Origin: Cryptomeria japonica
Taxonomy: Eukaryota > Streptophyta > Pinopsida > Cupressales > Cupressaceae
DNA: 64,000 nucleotides
Reading direction: 5' to 3'
Assembly (NCBI RefSeq): GCF_030272615.1
Contig: NC_081406.1
Span: forward strand, 400,720,939 to 400,784,938
Shown piece after piece: positions 1 to 12,657 of the stretch. A program made the translations under genes and the position numbers. Position 1 is the stretch's first letter. Each line of letters begins with the position of its first letter. The notes beneath the pieces are model-generated. The model was not told the DNA's origin, searched no databases, and worked only from the letters and a program-made list of their open reading frames with translations.

Positions 1-616
1 GTGTAGTTCTGATTGTCTTCACAAAAACCCTTCTTCAATCTTCAAATGATGTTTGTGTGTATAGCTCTTCTTATTCTCACATATACCATCACATAATCCT
101 TTTTTGCATTTTCACATTTGATCTTACAAATGAGATCTTACATTTATACCATAACGTAAGACCAATTTTAGTAGGTCGACTCTACAAGATATTACAATAA
201 AAACATTTTACAAACAATACAATATCCGATGCAATAACTATTTCAACATGTCATCTTATTGCATTTACAATAATAATTAATCATCTCCATAGCGTGTCGT
301 GCTGATATGGAAAAGATAAACCTATCAGTGAAACCCTGGACCTATTTGCCGGTAACAACAAATATGTAAATATGAATATATCAATAAACAAAACTCCAAG
401 ACAAAGTGTCCACACGATGTCTTCGACATAACCATGTGTTTTCCATATCATTCCAAGTGTCATTGATCATTATATCTTGCCAGTGTACCAAATACTAGTG
501 ATTGTGCATGAGTCATCTGCTTACCAATGAATGTTGCTAGTTCTCCAAAGTGCCAGAGTTGATAAGTGTTAAGTAGGTGTTGACATCAATGACAAAACCA
601 TACCAAAATACCAACA
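1..616 (-). repeat. Copia LTR of the F family, minus strand, truncated by the window edge
   Basis: Read on the minus strand, this begins TGTTGGTATTTTGG at 616. It can be followed base by base, with scattered mismatches, against the first part of the F 3' LTR at 17736-18350. Position 1 of the window falls inside the LTR. Because the TG terminus is at 616, the element runs leftwards out of the window. It may be the 5' LTR of a complete minus-strand copy or a solo LTR; the window cannot distinguish these. It interrupts the C2 element, whose ORF2 begins abruptly at 617. The open frame at 281-463 lies inside the LTR and is not taken as a gene. Confidence 0.8.
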
Positions 617-2971
617 AGAAAGTGTTTGGAAATGTTGAAACAATAGAAAGTGGAATTCAGCCTAGAAAAAGGATTAAGAAAGTTGAAGAAATAGTAAGGA
701 AAGGAACCCGAAAGGATAAGGCAATTAAAGAAGATGTTTTGAAACAAACTGGTATAAAAGAAAGTGAGTTGGAAGGAATTCAACCGAAAGCTCATCTTTC
801 ACTGGTTGGAACCTCCTCTGAGAGTGATTTTCCAGTAGTATTTAAAAGGGTAGAAAGGAAAAGAAAACCCTCATCGGTACCCTCACCTACACCTAGGAAA
901 ACAAGGCAAAAGCAACAAGCAGTGAGGCCTCCAGCGAAAAAGTTGACTCCTAAGAAAAGAAGGTAAAACAAGATATTGCTCCACTGGATAAAATCTTAAG
1001 TGAAATAATAGAGGATGGTAAGTTGAAAATCATTAGCAAAATATATAACAAACTATCTGCTGACGACAAGGAAAGCATAGAGAATAGTGTAATCCTACAC
1101 TTGGATAAATACAAGAAATTTTTGATGGAAATTGTTGATGAAATACCAAATGATTTGTATAGAAGACTAGAAGCTAGAAGGGTAGCTATTGTTGAGCTGG
1201 ATAAGAAAAAAAAAATTGAAAAACTACTTGCAGTGCATCTAGTAAACTCACCTGACGAGATAGACAAACTAATCAGTGAAGCTAACCGGATAGTATTTTC
1301 AACTGCTCATTGACATGTAGCATTGATGGCAGGAAGAATGAATGAAGTCTCTGAGGAAACAGTAAATGCATGGGATATATTCTTTGTATAAAAAGAGAAA
1401 TAGGAAGAGTTACTAAGACCCAAAACTATCAAAGTATACCAAAAGGATAGGGATAAAGGGAAAGGTAAGGTAGGTGGACCTCCAAGCCTAAAAATAACTG
1501 ATAATGTGCTCCCACTTCCTTCGGATACTCCACCAGTAGATACTATAGACAGTCAAGCGGCCACTGAGAGTATGGAGACTCTGCTTGAGGATACTAACCC
1601 TGAATCTGAAATTTTGTACACTGTAAATATAGATACTCAAGAAGTAAATGTGGTGGTTGATAGAGAAACCACTGAGGATAAGAAGGAAGAAGTGACTACT
1701 GAGTCACCAGCTGCACATGTTGAGATTAAGGTTAATGATATAGTAAAAATTAGCAAAAAAAACCTACTCAGACAGAGCAACTGGCAGAGGACACCAGTGG
1801 TAAAACATTAGAGAAACCGATAGATAAAACTGAAGATAATCAGGAGAACTAGAAATGGACAGTGCAGAGGTACAAACAGAGAAACCGGAAGTGCATATAG
1901 AGACACAGATTGAGAAATCGACTGTTGAGAGTTCAGAAAAACCTTCTAAGATACAGATTGAAAAACCGAAACAGAAGCAGGTTGAGACCCAAGTTCAGAC
2001 AAAAACATTGCCATCGGCCAAAACTGAAAAGCCCAAACCTTTGTTTGTAGAAATGCAAACACAGACTAACCTACCAAAGGTTGAATCAAGCAAGGTGATT
2101 ACTACAACCGACAATATGGATATTGTAAGAATAGTTGGACAGACATCTGGTACTTCCATAGTAGAATTCCGACCTACAAATGTGACAAGGTCTTATTGGA
2201 TTTAATAAAGAAGATCACAAAGTGAAATGCACAAGCCTATAAGGCTATAGATGATACAATCCCTATTCTTAAAATGGTAGCACCTAATGCATATTGGATA
2301 ATAAAGATTCTTTAGGTCAACTAGACACATTGTCTAAGTTCATCACCGACAACATTTTGACAGTTGATCAAATAAATGAGAACACATTTAAAGAGAGATT
2401 GATTAAGGAAAAAGAGAAATTCTTTGAGGAAATTGTAAAGAAGAACAAGGAGAAAATGGACACCTTGTTATTGGATCTAGGAAAAACAAATTTGGATTTT
2501 AAGAAAATGTATAGGGATACTTGCAAAAAAGACATCTTGACATAGGATATAGATTCAGAGATCAACAAAACTCAAAATGAAATAAACAATGTTGCTGACA
2601 ATTTGATAGGTACATCTGATTCATTTTTGGAGATAGAAAAGAAAATTGGAGATCTAGAAGAGAAAATTGAGAAGTCAGAGAAGGACAAAGAGAAATTTAA
2701 GGATAAGGCAAAGAGCTTGAAATGTAAACTTGGTCCAAAACTAGACTACCTCATTTCTTTGAGAAAATAAATTTTTGAGGCTCTCGTTCCCGGACTTAAG
2801 ACACCGGAAGAACAAATGCACATACTCACTGGTACAGTTCAGAGAACCCAAGAGGCATTACAGGAAAGAACAAGATTCAATGATAGCTTAAAAATGATTT
2901 TGACAGATATATTCCAGATTGAAACCCACTTGTTACAAGAATCTAGGCAGGACTCCACTGACAGTGAATGA
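617..2971 (+). pseudogene. ORF2 remnant of the C family (basic domain, helical domain, coiled-coil tail)
   Basis: This is a broken copy of the large ORF2 of element C. In order: a Lys-rich stretch with KAHLSLVGTSSE and RKTRQKQQAVR motifs (positions 617-965), a frameshift near 960, and a helical region with ENSVILHLDKYKKFL and LYRRLEARR (1023-1313). Then follow a stop and a Glu/Thr/Lys-rich linker with many TEKP and QTQT repeats (1440-2205), another frameshift, and a coiled-coil tail starting at DNKDSLGQLDTL near 2297. The tail ends at a TGA at 2969-2971. The same blocks, in the same order, occur in C on the minus strand at 38518-34864. No protease, integrase or RT motif is present. The biochemical role is unknown. 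Confidence 0.75.
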
Positions 2972-3171
2972 CAACATTTGCCATTCATGTCAAAGGGGGA
3001 GTAGTGAGATGAGAAAAATAATTAGAACAGGACATCATCAGCTTAGGGGGAGCATACATTTTTGGGTACACGTTTTGGTATGACAAATTTTGGCAGATTC
3101 TTTTTGGACATATTTTTGGACACTTTTTTATTTTTCTCATGAGTGTTGCCATCAATGCCAAATGGGGAGAT

Positions 3172-3947
3172 TGTTGGCAAAATGCATACTCCAATGAGAA
3201 ATTGTAGGTGATTGAAGGTATTGTCATTGATTGCAACCTTACAATCATATGATGCCGGCAGGCAAACACGAACTAGCACTGACAGACTCTACACCGAAAA
3301 GGAAGAATATCGGCACCCTGGCCGACAACAATTTTGTATAAATGTATTTTGTAATTAATTGTAAAATCTTTTGTAAGACGACATGGTAGATTTTAATATG
3401 ACTTATATATGTATGATATCATTTTAGATCATTTAGGATATGATATATGATGTGAAATATGAATAGAAGGTAGCAGAACTAATATGCGAGTTAGTGGTTA
3501 AGGCTTTATGTGTGTAGCAGAGCTTAAACCGGTACTGAATTTGGCATAGCAAATTCTAATCTGAAGCAGTACAAGACATTGGATTTGTATAATCCATTTT
3601 TGTAAGTCAGTGTGACTTCCTTTGTAATTGAGCAGTGAGCTCTAGGCACTTGGTCTTTTTGCATGTGCAGGCCCCTATTGTAAGTAGTAATATTCTCTTA
3701 TCGTCCAGTAAGTGAATATTGTGGGTCACAAATCCCACTGAGGTTTTTCCCACACTTGGTTTCCTCATTAAAATATTGTGTTATGGTGTGCTTTTCATGT
3801 TGTGGTTGTTATTCTTATTTGATGCATTATTTCTGGTTTACTGGTACACAGTTTTAATATGCTTTTCATGTTATAAGTTAAGAAAATATTATTACCGGTC
3901 AAATACTGATTCATCCCCCCCTCTCAGTATCTTTGGGAATCCTAACA
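3172..3947 (+). repeat. 3' LTR of C2
   Basis: It starts TGTTGGCAAAATGCATAC right after the purine tract AATGGGGAGA and ends CCTAACA. It matches the C LTRs (minus-strand TGTTGGCATATGGACACTCC) and carries the same tail: a GAGCAGTGAGCTCTAGGC block, GGTTTTTCCCACAC, and a CCCCCCTCTCAGTAT box before the terminal CCTAACA. At 776 bp against about 922 bp in C, it has lost internal sequence. Confidence 0.8.
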
Positions 3948-6464
3948 TTGGAAAGGACATCTGTGATGTTACAAAGAATGGCTATATTGCTCCTACTCAA
4001 AGTCAGCCTAATCCACCTACCTTAGGAAAAGATGAGGAAAGTGATTAAAAAGTAAGAGAAGCACTTTTGAGCACATTATCAGATCAGCAAATCATGGGAT
4101 TATCAGATAGATCTACTGCTAAAGCTATTTGGGACCATTTGGAAACATTAAATTAAGGAGATTCCACAGTCAAAATTGCAAAACTTGAAAGCTTCCAGGT
4201 CAGATATGAAAATCTGAAAATGGAAGAGGATGAAAGGATTTCTTCTTTTATGGAAAGAGTAAATGAAATTGTTTTGGGTATTAAATATTGAGGAACCTTA
4301 AGTGAAGATGAAATTGTTTCAAAAGTTTTAAGAGGATTGCCACCGGCATATAAAATGAAAGTTACCACTATAAATGAGTTAAGAACAATGCCTAATACAT
4401 CAGTAACTAGGGACACATTGATTGGAAAACTTTCAGCTTTTGAAATTGAGGAATTTGGTCCTGTTGCTACTATAAAAAAAAAATTAGCTTTTAAGGAATC
4501 AACATCATCTGTACCATCATTTGACAAATCTGATTGGAAAGCCTTTTATGCAAGAGAACTTGAAGAAAGCAGGAGAGAAAATGAAGAACTTGAAGCACTA
4601 TTTGCAAGGAAAATGCCTAAAGGTCCAGTTGGAAGTAAGTATGAAGGTAAAACACCCTTTAAATATTTTAACTATAATAAGATTGGTCATATGGCTTCAA
4701 GATGCCTTGATAGACATGCTAGATTAAGAGAAGAAGCTAGAAGAACATACAAGCCTAACCCTGAATATCAGAGATACAAATTTAAGAAGAATAAAGATAA
4801 ATCTTGTTATCTTGCTGATGAAGGAGTCATTGATGATTCAGATGAGGATCTGACAGACAATGGATGGGTCTTTGTTGCTATAATAGAAGATCAACTGGAA
4901 CCTACTGTTCAACTGGTAGAGAAGGCCCTGGCAGCTAAAGTTGAAGTTAAGGATGAATGGGTCATTGATTCAGGATGCTCACATCATATGACTGGTGACA
5001 AAAGTAAATTCTTGAACTTTTGGGAATATAATGGAGGCCTGGTAAGATTTGGAGATGATAAAGCTTGTTTGATCAAAGAAAAAGGTTCTATATCTCTTGA
5101 TGGTAAGCATAATACCGACAATGTTTACTATGTTGAAGGTTTAAAGCATAATCTTTTGAGTGTTGGTCAATTAGTTGAGAAAGGATTTCAGTTACAATTC
5201 AAGAATGGAAAATGCAAAATTATGAACAGAACTGGTTTGGAAATTGCAACCGGTAATAAAACTAGAGGCAACATATTTCATTTGAATAACAATGAAAAGA
5301 CATGCTTGATTGCACATATTGATGAAAGTTGGCTATGGCATAAGAGACTCTGTCATGTAAATTTTAATTGCATTGTGAAAATTAGTACTACTAAGGCAGT
5401 TAGAGATTTACCTAAGATTGTTAAACCTCTCAATCCAATGTGCAAGGAATGTCAACTTGGAAAACAAGTTAGAGCATCTTTTAAAAGTATTCTCAAAAAA
5501 TCCAATAATGCTCTTGACTTAATTCACACTGATTTATGTGGTCCAGCTAGAACTAAAAGCTTACAAGGTGATATATATTTCATGCTAATCATTGATGACT
5601 ATTCTAGAATGTGTTGGGTTACTTTTCTCAGAGAAAAATTAGAAGCACTTGGGAAGTTCAAACAATTCAAGGTGATGGTAGAAAATGAAACCAACAAGAA
5701 AATCAAATGTCTGAGATCAGATCAAGGATTTCCATTTACATCTAAGGAATTTAATACATTCTATGAAGTGAATGGATCAAAAGACAGTTATCAGCACCCC
5801 GGACACCACAACAGAATGGAGTTGTAGAAAGGAAAAACAAAACTATCTTGGATGCAGCTAGAAGTATGTTATCAAAAGAAAATCTACCACGTGTATATTG
5901 GAGAGAGGCAGTAAGCACAATAGTCTATAAATTCAACAAAGTTCAGATCAAAGGTGAAACTGGTAAGACCCATCATGAACTATGGTTTGGCATTACTCCT
6001 ACTCTTAAATATTTCACAATATTTGGAAGTAAATGCTATATTAGGAGAGATGAGTATATTGGCAAATTTGATCCTAGAAGTGATGAAGGAATATTTCTTG
6101 GTTATTCATCTAAGATAAAAGCATATAGATGTTTTAACAAGAGATTGCAGAAAATTGTTGAGAGTACAAATGTGAAAATTGATGAACAATTTAGAGGAAC
6201 TTCAAGGTATATAGACTCTGAACCAGAAATAGAGATACTGACAAATGAACCTACATTAAATCCATCGGTATAGAATGAAGATCTAGTTACACCGGTATCT
6301 TCTAAAAATTCCACTGTAACTGAGGAACAACAACAAACGAAGACACCTCAGTATTTAAGACTAAATCGCTTTGAAAATGAGATAATTGGGAATAAGTATC
6401 AAGGAGTTATGACAAGAGGAAGACTGGAAAATGAAGAGGTATGTCTTATTTCTCAAATTGAACC
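3948..6464 (+). pseudogene. F polyprotein part 1: gag, protease, integrase (broken)
   Basis: Gag (3948-4950) starts mid-domain at GKDICDVTKNGYI and has stops near 4155 and 4290. Its nucleocapsid knuckle has lost two cysteines (YFNYNKIGHMASRC in place of C-x2-C-x4-H-x4-C). The protease core WVIDSGCSHHMTGD, from 4958, has an intact DSG. The integrase has a complete HHCC (WLWHKRLCH ... CKECQLGK, about 5330-5465) and the first Asp in HTDLCGP. The block around the second Asp reads SDQGFPF in place of the usual DQGGEF. A frameshift near 5780 moves the remainder (5848-6273, with SKCYIRRDE and FLGYSSKIKAYRC) to another frame. The last part, to 6464, leads to RT and ends where H is inserted. Confidence 0.88.
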
Positions 6465-7759
6465 TATAGACTAGGAAATTGAGGATTCATCAAAACAAAT
6501 AACAATTAGGACAATCACAAAACCTAAAACTGCAATGAAAACAATCCTAATCTAATCAATGAAAACATGAAGACAAGACATTCAAAATGAAATCAAAGCA
6601 AACCAAATGCAGATATCTCCTTCATGTGGCTCCATTGTTCTTCTTTCACCTTCCAATTTGATGTTGTTCTCACCTACAAAGTGCATTTGCAAGTGGAAAG
6701 CAAGTTGTTGATGAAATTTGTAGCATAAGGTTACTCAAAAATGTGATTGATTGATTGACAAAGGAACTCATCCAATTTATAGACAAATTGGAGAGAGGAA
6801 AATATTCGCATGAAGAGATTTGAAAGGAAATTCAAATCAAGAATGGCAAAATTATGACAAGTGTATGACAAATTGCTATGCAAGGTGTTATGACAAATTA
6901 TGACAAATTATGACAAATTGCTATGCAAGATGTTATGACAAAAATTTGAAATAGAAATAGCAATTAGAAATTAGGAGAAATTAGAAAATTGAGGAAAAAG
7001 ATAAAATAGAAATTAGATGAATTAATTAATAGGTTTTCATCCATTAATTAATTCATGAAAGAGACCTAGGACTAAATAAATAGATTTATTTAACCCACAA
7101 AGAATAAGAAAGGGATTAAATGAACAAATCATAAAACCCTAAAAATAAGAGGACAAGGAATTAGGTCAAGACAACAAGAAATTAATGTAGGTTCGATCAT
7201 GATTCTTACTAACAAAGGACCAATGTTGATAAATGATTAAAATTGGTTGACAAAAATAAATGACAAATTGACCAAGATTGACAAGGAGATCAAATTGATA
7301 AATACCAATTAACATGATTGAAGAGGACAAGGATCGATGACGAATCGATCACAAAATGACAAAATTGGCAAGGACAAGGATCGATGATGAATCAATCACA
7401 AAATGACGAGATTGACAAGGATTGACGAGATTGACAAGGACAAGGATCGATGATGAAACAATTGCAAAAATTATGATATTTGACAAGGACAAGGATCGAT
7501 GATGAATCGATCGCAAAATGATGAGATTGACAAGGACTAGGATCGACCAAAATCATGATTGAAGATTGTTATCGACAAGACCTAATTTGAAAGTGATAAA
7601 AATGAGGAATGCAGAAGAAGGAATCGATGCTCACAAATGATAAAGACCAAGTGCGCAACATAGAAGAAATGTTAATGCGATGCAAGAACCCTAAAATAAG
7701 GCAATGCACAAATGTTAAAGTATGACTCCGCAAGCGTTGACAATTTTTAGATGTCTACA
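6465..7759 (-). repeat. 3' LTR of H
   Basis: It is 1295 bp. On the plus strand it starts TATAGACTAGGAAATTG (first bases TA; the partner LTR has TG) and ends GATGTCTACA. It is bordered on the left by the TSD GAACC. From about 7318 to 7556 it contains several imperfect repeats of a unit of about 45 bp built around GGATCGATGATGAATCGATC and AAAATGACGAGATTGACAAGG. The same region is repeated in the other LTR and, in diverged form, in D. Confidence 0.9.
7318..7556. repeat. ATCGAT-rich subrepeats inside the H LTR
   Basis: Imperfect tandem units contain GACAAGGATCGATGATGAATCG followed by CACAAAATGAC/GATGAGATTG. At least four units can be recognised. The equivalent region of the other LTR is about 15400-15610. 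They generate short spurious frames (such as 15394-15622 minus) that are not genes. Confidence 0.7.
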
Positions 7760-9915
7760 TTTTGCCCCTCTTTGAGACAATGCGATTTTAAGCGTTGTTT
7801 CAAAGAACAATAATGAAAATGCCCCAAACAATAACAATGACATATGCATGCCCCCTCGAGGAATTGGCTAGAAAAATCCAGAAAAGAGGCCAAGTGATCG
7901 ATAAGAATGACAGAAGATGATAGGTTTGAACGGATTGCCAAGACTGATGGAAGAAATGTTAGTAAGAAGAAATTAGACAGAGGACAGTTACAGATGAAGG
8001 AAAACTTGCTTTCACAAATGCACATAAATAGGTGAGAACCTTTGATTATTGTAGCAAAGTAGATGCAGAGCATCATGGCATTGAAGGCCAGAGTTGGAAC
8101 GCAACCCCTTTTGTAAAAGATAGACACATCGCACACAAAGAATGAGTGAAGCATCCTAGGATGCATACATCAAGGGTCGAGGTATGTGCGGTGTTCACAA
8201 AGTGAACGTACTTATCACAGACACCCAATGATATAGTTGCCCCAGTTTGTGACAAACATTCCACAAACAACAAACACGACAAAAAAGGAAAGGGACCATG
8301 AACCATCCTGGTCACTCTAAATCACTCAGTGACATCCTCGAGCAACATAGGAACATGATCGAAGCCAAAGATAAATCAGTAAAAAGATAAGACGCACAAA
8401 TTCAACCAAGTCAAACAAACAGTCTGATCGTCATTGTCAAAAGTGGAAAACAAAAATGATCGTGCTGTCTAGTTTCAGGGAATGCGGTACCCCGTCGAAG
8501 ACAGGACACAGTCTGGTTTCGAGAATACCACACCCTGTATAAGACCCATGATAATGTTGAGAAGGACCAATGGTAATGTTGATGCTATTTTGATTGATGT
8601 GACAACTTTGATCAGGTTGAATGCTTGCTTGGTCGAATAGTTCATCTGTTATTGCGTGATTTCATTGAAGCACAATGTTTGATAGATTGTCGTTGGAGGT
8701 ATGCTCAACGATCTGTCTATGCACAAAGGGGATATTTATTGACAAAATGCAAAATGCTAAAGAAATTATTTTTGGATTTTGATGTTTTCACTTTGTAGGA
8801 ATTTCTAGTTTTTTACAATTTTGTTTTGTTCGTTTTTCAGGACTTTATTTGACTTTTTTAGGGATTTTTTCAGGACATTATATGATTTTTAGGGATTTTT
8901 TCAGGACATTTTTCAAAAAATTTTTTTATTATTTCAGGACATTTTTCAATTTTTTTTATAATTATTTCAGGACATTTTTCAATTTTTTTTTTATTATTTC
9001 AGGACATTTTTCAATTTTTTTGATTTTGCCCCCAGTGTCTAGCAAGGCAAGGAATATGACAGGTGAATAAATAGGCTTTCTGAAATGTTGGTGGATAGAG
9101 GGAAGACAAAGGCCTTTTATCATGGAGACAATATGGATGCAATTTTCAAGGGCTATTGCATGATGGGACAAGAGACTAGAGATGACAATGTAAAGCAGTG
9201 ACATGGCATGAGGGACATGTCAAGAGGTTTTTGAAACTATGTTTAAATTTTGCGTCCTTATGTGAGATCAAGATCAAGGAATAAAAAAGAGAGTAGGGAT
9301 AGTGATAAGATATGGATAAGGGACATGGACTGAAGGTTGCAATAAGATAGGGAATATGGATGAAAGGTTGTAATAAGCAAATGGATAAAGACCAAAAGCT
9401 ATGATGGACTAAAAGCTGCAAAAACGATGCATGATGCTCATGAAGATCCTCAGCCTTGTCAAGATCAAAGGTGGAAAGGGAAACTGGACATGAGGGACAA
9501 TAGGATATGAAGGGTAATGATAGGGGTTCGATAGGATAATGGAAGGGAAATAGGATATGAAGGAGGAAACCTACCCCCAAGTGTGGTATGCAAGAAGTTC
9601 ATAGATTATGCATGATGCCTGTTTACCAGGTTCTCATCACGGTACTTGCCCAAGGCACCTGTTTGCCAGGTTTTCACCAGTGGACGAATTATTTTTTCTT
9701 TACTTTTTTTCTTTTGTCTTTTTTTTTTCACTTTTTTTTTGTATTTTGACTTTTTCAATAAAAGATGGACACATGATAGGGGATGGAAGAAGGATTCAAG
9801 CATCTTTTTGTTTGGATAGTAGCCTTGAAAAAAATGGACCATGACCTTTAAAAGTATGCTCAAAGATGTTTGTAGGATAAGGACATGGAAAAAGAGATGA
9901 AATTAAGGTAAGGAT
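7760..9915 (-). other. H 3' non-coding region with polypurine tract
   Basis: On the minus strand, the last bases before the 3' LTR are AAAGAGGGGCAAAA (plus 7760-7775), a polypurine tract that primes plus-strand synthesis. The rest of this 2.1 kb has no convincing coding sequence. It holds a T-rich tandem repeat (8836-9020), a T-rich run near 9690-9760, and a paired CACCTGTTTGCCAGGTT / GCCTGTTTACCAGGTT motif near 9617-9672. Open frames here do not match anything else in the window. Confidence 0.6.
8836..9020. repeat. T-rich tandem repeat with core TTTCAGGACATTTTTC
   Basis: The core TTTCAGGAC occurs six times, at about 8836, 8866, 8900, 8932, 8965 and 8996, with spacing of about 30-34 bp. Spacers are mostly T runs of varying length. 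The last four copies are the most regular (ATTTCAGGACATTTTTCAATTTTT). The plus-strand open frame over this array (a Phe-rich peptide) is a by-product of the repeat. Confidence 0.8.
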
Positions 9916-12657
9916 TTATGCAAAGGATTGGATCAAAGGGATCGAAGGATGGAAAATATGCATTGGATAATGGATAGGGTATTGGAAGAATTGGGCTTGA
10001 GTGGATGGAAATGAAGGCAAGATCAACATTGGCACACACCTTGAGGGGTGATGGACTAATGGAGGGAAGATGTATTTTGGATATTGAGATTTTGACGGAG
10101 GGAAGGGTATGGATTTTGGGACATAAGGGCCCAAAGCGGATGAAGAAGGTGGAGGAGGAATAGACTTGGAAGGTTTGGATGGAGGAATAGTAATTTTAGA
10201 TGCCAATTTTGATGTTTCTTTAGGCTTTTGTGCTTCAAGGAGTTGCTTAGGGATCCACATGGTTTTTGATTTTTCATGCTTTTGTGGTTCCTTGGAGTGC
10301 ATTGCTTGCACAAGGGATCTAGGAACCCATATATATTTTGACTTTGCTTTATTTTGCTCAGTGGGCCTTTATGGCCTTTTGGATTTTTCCTTTTCTTTAT
10401 AGATCAAATTTTTCTTTGTTTTGACATGTTGATTATATTGGACATGTTGATCCTTGAATACATGTGTATTGCTAGACTTATGACGTTTATACTTGGCATC
10501 CAAATTGCTTGGAGGGGGAAAGGAATGCATGGATGAATATGAATGAAATGGAGTTCTTTTGGATGACTGGAAGGTTCTCAAAGATGTGTGCCTTTGCTGA
10601 CCTTGCATAGAGGATGAAGTGATATAAGGACCTAAGATGGATGGAAGGGATGATGGGGAAGGGATATGTTTGGATTTTGAAGTGATGTTGGATTTAGTAG
10701 GGGTACCCACGTCTTGAGGAATTTCACTGAGGCCATGACCCTTAATATTTTCTTTAACATGAAGGGATTCTTTCTTATAAAGGTCTACCCCTTTTCCTTT
10801 ATGAATATCTTGACTTGTAGGATACTCTTTTCTTTGGGAAGAAGATGCGAGTCCATTATGAGGTGGATATGATATGAGAGAAATAATGAGATCTTGAAGT
10901 GGATCGGATTGTACCAAAGTGGAAGAACCCATTATGCATGTCGAGGGTTCATGAACATCTTGCACTGACACATTAGAATCATGAGGGGGATTAGGATCAT
11001 GAGGGGGACTAGTATTGTGTAGTGGACATGGTTCAATGACAGGCTCTTCAAGAGATGGAATGGGAGAAATAATGGGATCATTAAAAGAAATGAGGTCTTG
11101 GAGTGTATATGGAGCATTAAGACAATGATCTTGTGGAGGATTTAAAGGAATAATTTGATCTTGACAAGGAGGAAGATCATTGGAATCCTCTTTAAAGGTG
11201 CTTTGCTCTTGACTTTTAATGGGATCATCGGAAAGGATGGAAGGGATACCTTGATCTTTCTTAGGAAGTGGAATGTCAATGGGATTTGAAAGGACATTGT
11301 GTTCTTGAATAGAATTGACAGGAATAAGTGAATCATTGCAAGTGTCTGGGGAAATGGAATCTTGGTCAACAATTGGATGGGATGATAAGGTTTCAAGATC
11401 TTGATCTTCATCTATTTCAAGACACGTTTCTTCATGCTCTAAATTATCCTCTTGACATGGGGTTGGACTTTGGATATGCATGGAGGATTCTGACAAGGGA
11501 TCAATGTTTTGGCATGAAGGAAATGCACTTTGAACATTTGTGATGGATTCTGGCAAGGAATCAATTCTTGAACATGAGGAAGAGGGACTTCGAATGGGGT
11601 CCTCTAAAACAAGTAATGGCAAAAAAGTGCATGGTTGCATTGGGTCTAGTATCTCTGAAACATGACAAGGATGTGCATCATGAATTGGGTTATCTTGGCA
11701 ATCAATTATGGATAGCTTTTGGATAATTTCATCCTTGGGTGTATTGTTTGATGAGGACAATATGGAAGGTTCTTGTGAAACTTCTAAAGGTGTAGGGATA
11801 GATGCCATTGGAGAGTCAATTTGTTTGTGGGGGGATGAGGCATTGCTAGACATAAGTGTATTATTTTGATCTTCCTCAAAGAACTCACTTGGTAATTTCC
11901 TTAAGATCCTTGCAATAAGGCCACCTTTCTTTCGAGGTTTTGACATAGTTGAATATGGAATTTGAACTTATTTTTGGTTTGATGTCATGTTTTGATATTG
12001 GACTTGGTTCAATTGTTCCGACATGTTTGAAACTTGGCTTGGTGTGGGCTGCAACCTTTGTTTTTGAATGTTTGGTTGTGGTTGTTGACATTGATATGTT
12101 GGTTGAACTTGTTGATATTCCACCATTGGTTGTGTTGGTTGGATACGTTGGACCATTGGTTGTGTCTATTGGATATGTTGTTGATTCAAGATTTGATTGA
12201 ATGAAATTTGACCAAATGAATTTTGATTTGGGACTTGATTGAAATTTGTGCTTATTTTTTGAAATTGTTTCATCATCTCTATTTTAGAGATGAGAGCTAG
12301 TATGTCTGATCGTTCGATAAGAGATTTTATATCAATTGGCTCAAATTTTGGGTTTGGACCTTGAAATTTTTTAAATGTTTTAGACATTTGTGATTTATTC
12401 TTCTCAATGTTTTTCACTTTTTGTTCCAAAATCTCCTTTTCTTGAGCTAGTTTCTCCTCTAGTTTTTGTATTTGGACATTTACATCATCATGATAAGTTT
12501 GATCCAAGTTCTGAGACATGTAGAGATTGGATTGACATGATTGATTTCTCAATTTTGATGACATGGCTTTGTAAGAAGGTTGAGACCTTATTTCAACAAA
12601 CATATCACTATGCAATGCAACTAATTGGATTGACAAATGCAACCTAAAGGATGACAA
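9916..12657 (-). pseudogene. Single ORF of H: coiled coil, Gln-rich, then acidic Ser/Pro-rich protein
   Basis: Four open stretches (12657-12166, 12156-11968, 11946-10369 and 10311-9916) lie in the same minus-strand frame. They are separated only by stop codons, so this was one ORF of about 910 codons. The N-terminal part has a heptad-like charged segment (QKLEEKLAQEKEILEQKVKN). A Gln-rich part follows (MVQRIQPTQPMVEYQQVQPT). A long low-complexity segment rich in Asp, Ser, Pro, Gln and Ile comes next, with motifs PCQEDNLEHEETC and DEDQDLETLSSHP. The C-terminal part is basic and Ser/Pro-rich. There is no CCHC knuckle and no enzyme motif. The motif PCQEDNL...DQD...L.SHP recurs in element I at 63800-63900, so the ORF has been carried by more than one element. 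Its function is unknown; a gag-like or chaperone role is only a guess. Confidence 0.65.

Larger units (their letters stand above)
617..3947 (+). mobile_element. C2: truncated pol-less LTR element, second copy of the C family
   Basis: The element contains the C-terminal two thirds of ORF2 (617-2971), a short 3' non-coding region with purine-rich motifs, and a 3' LTR (3172-3947). Protein and LTR both match element C (33783-42152) in the same order. The 5' LTR, PBS, ORF1 and the ORF2 N-terminus are missing from the window; the break is at the foreign LTR ending at 616. To the right, the sequence passes straight into the interior of a copia gag (F), so C2 was inserted into F. The left flank needed to confirm a target duplication lies outside the window. 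Confidence 0.8.

Noticed and set aside
281-463. Minus-strand frame with a hydrophobic, membrane-like peptide
   Set aside because: It lies wholly inside a copia LTR, and the matching part of the F LTR (17905-18075) does not keep it as a gene.
3719-4048. Frame with a hydrophobic start running into gag-like sequence
   Set aside because: The first part is translation of the C2 LTR. Only the part from 3948 is real gag of F.
7318-7556. Regularly spaced short repeats resembling a CRISPR array
   Set aside because: Units are imperfect and directly adjoining, with no unique spacers, and they lie in an LTR of a plant element.
8849-9070. Phe-rich plus-strand frame
   Set aside because: It is produced by the T-rich tandem repeat at 8836-9020.
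10166-12200. Plus-strand frames opposite the H ORF (10166-10402, 11328-11543, 11949-12200)
   Set aside because: They are antisense shadows of the minus-strand ORF, which has a homologue in element I.
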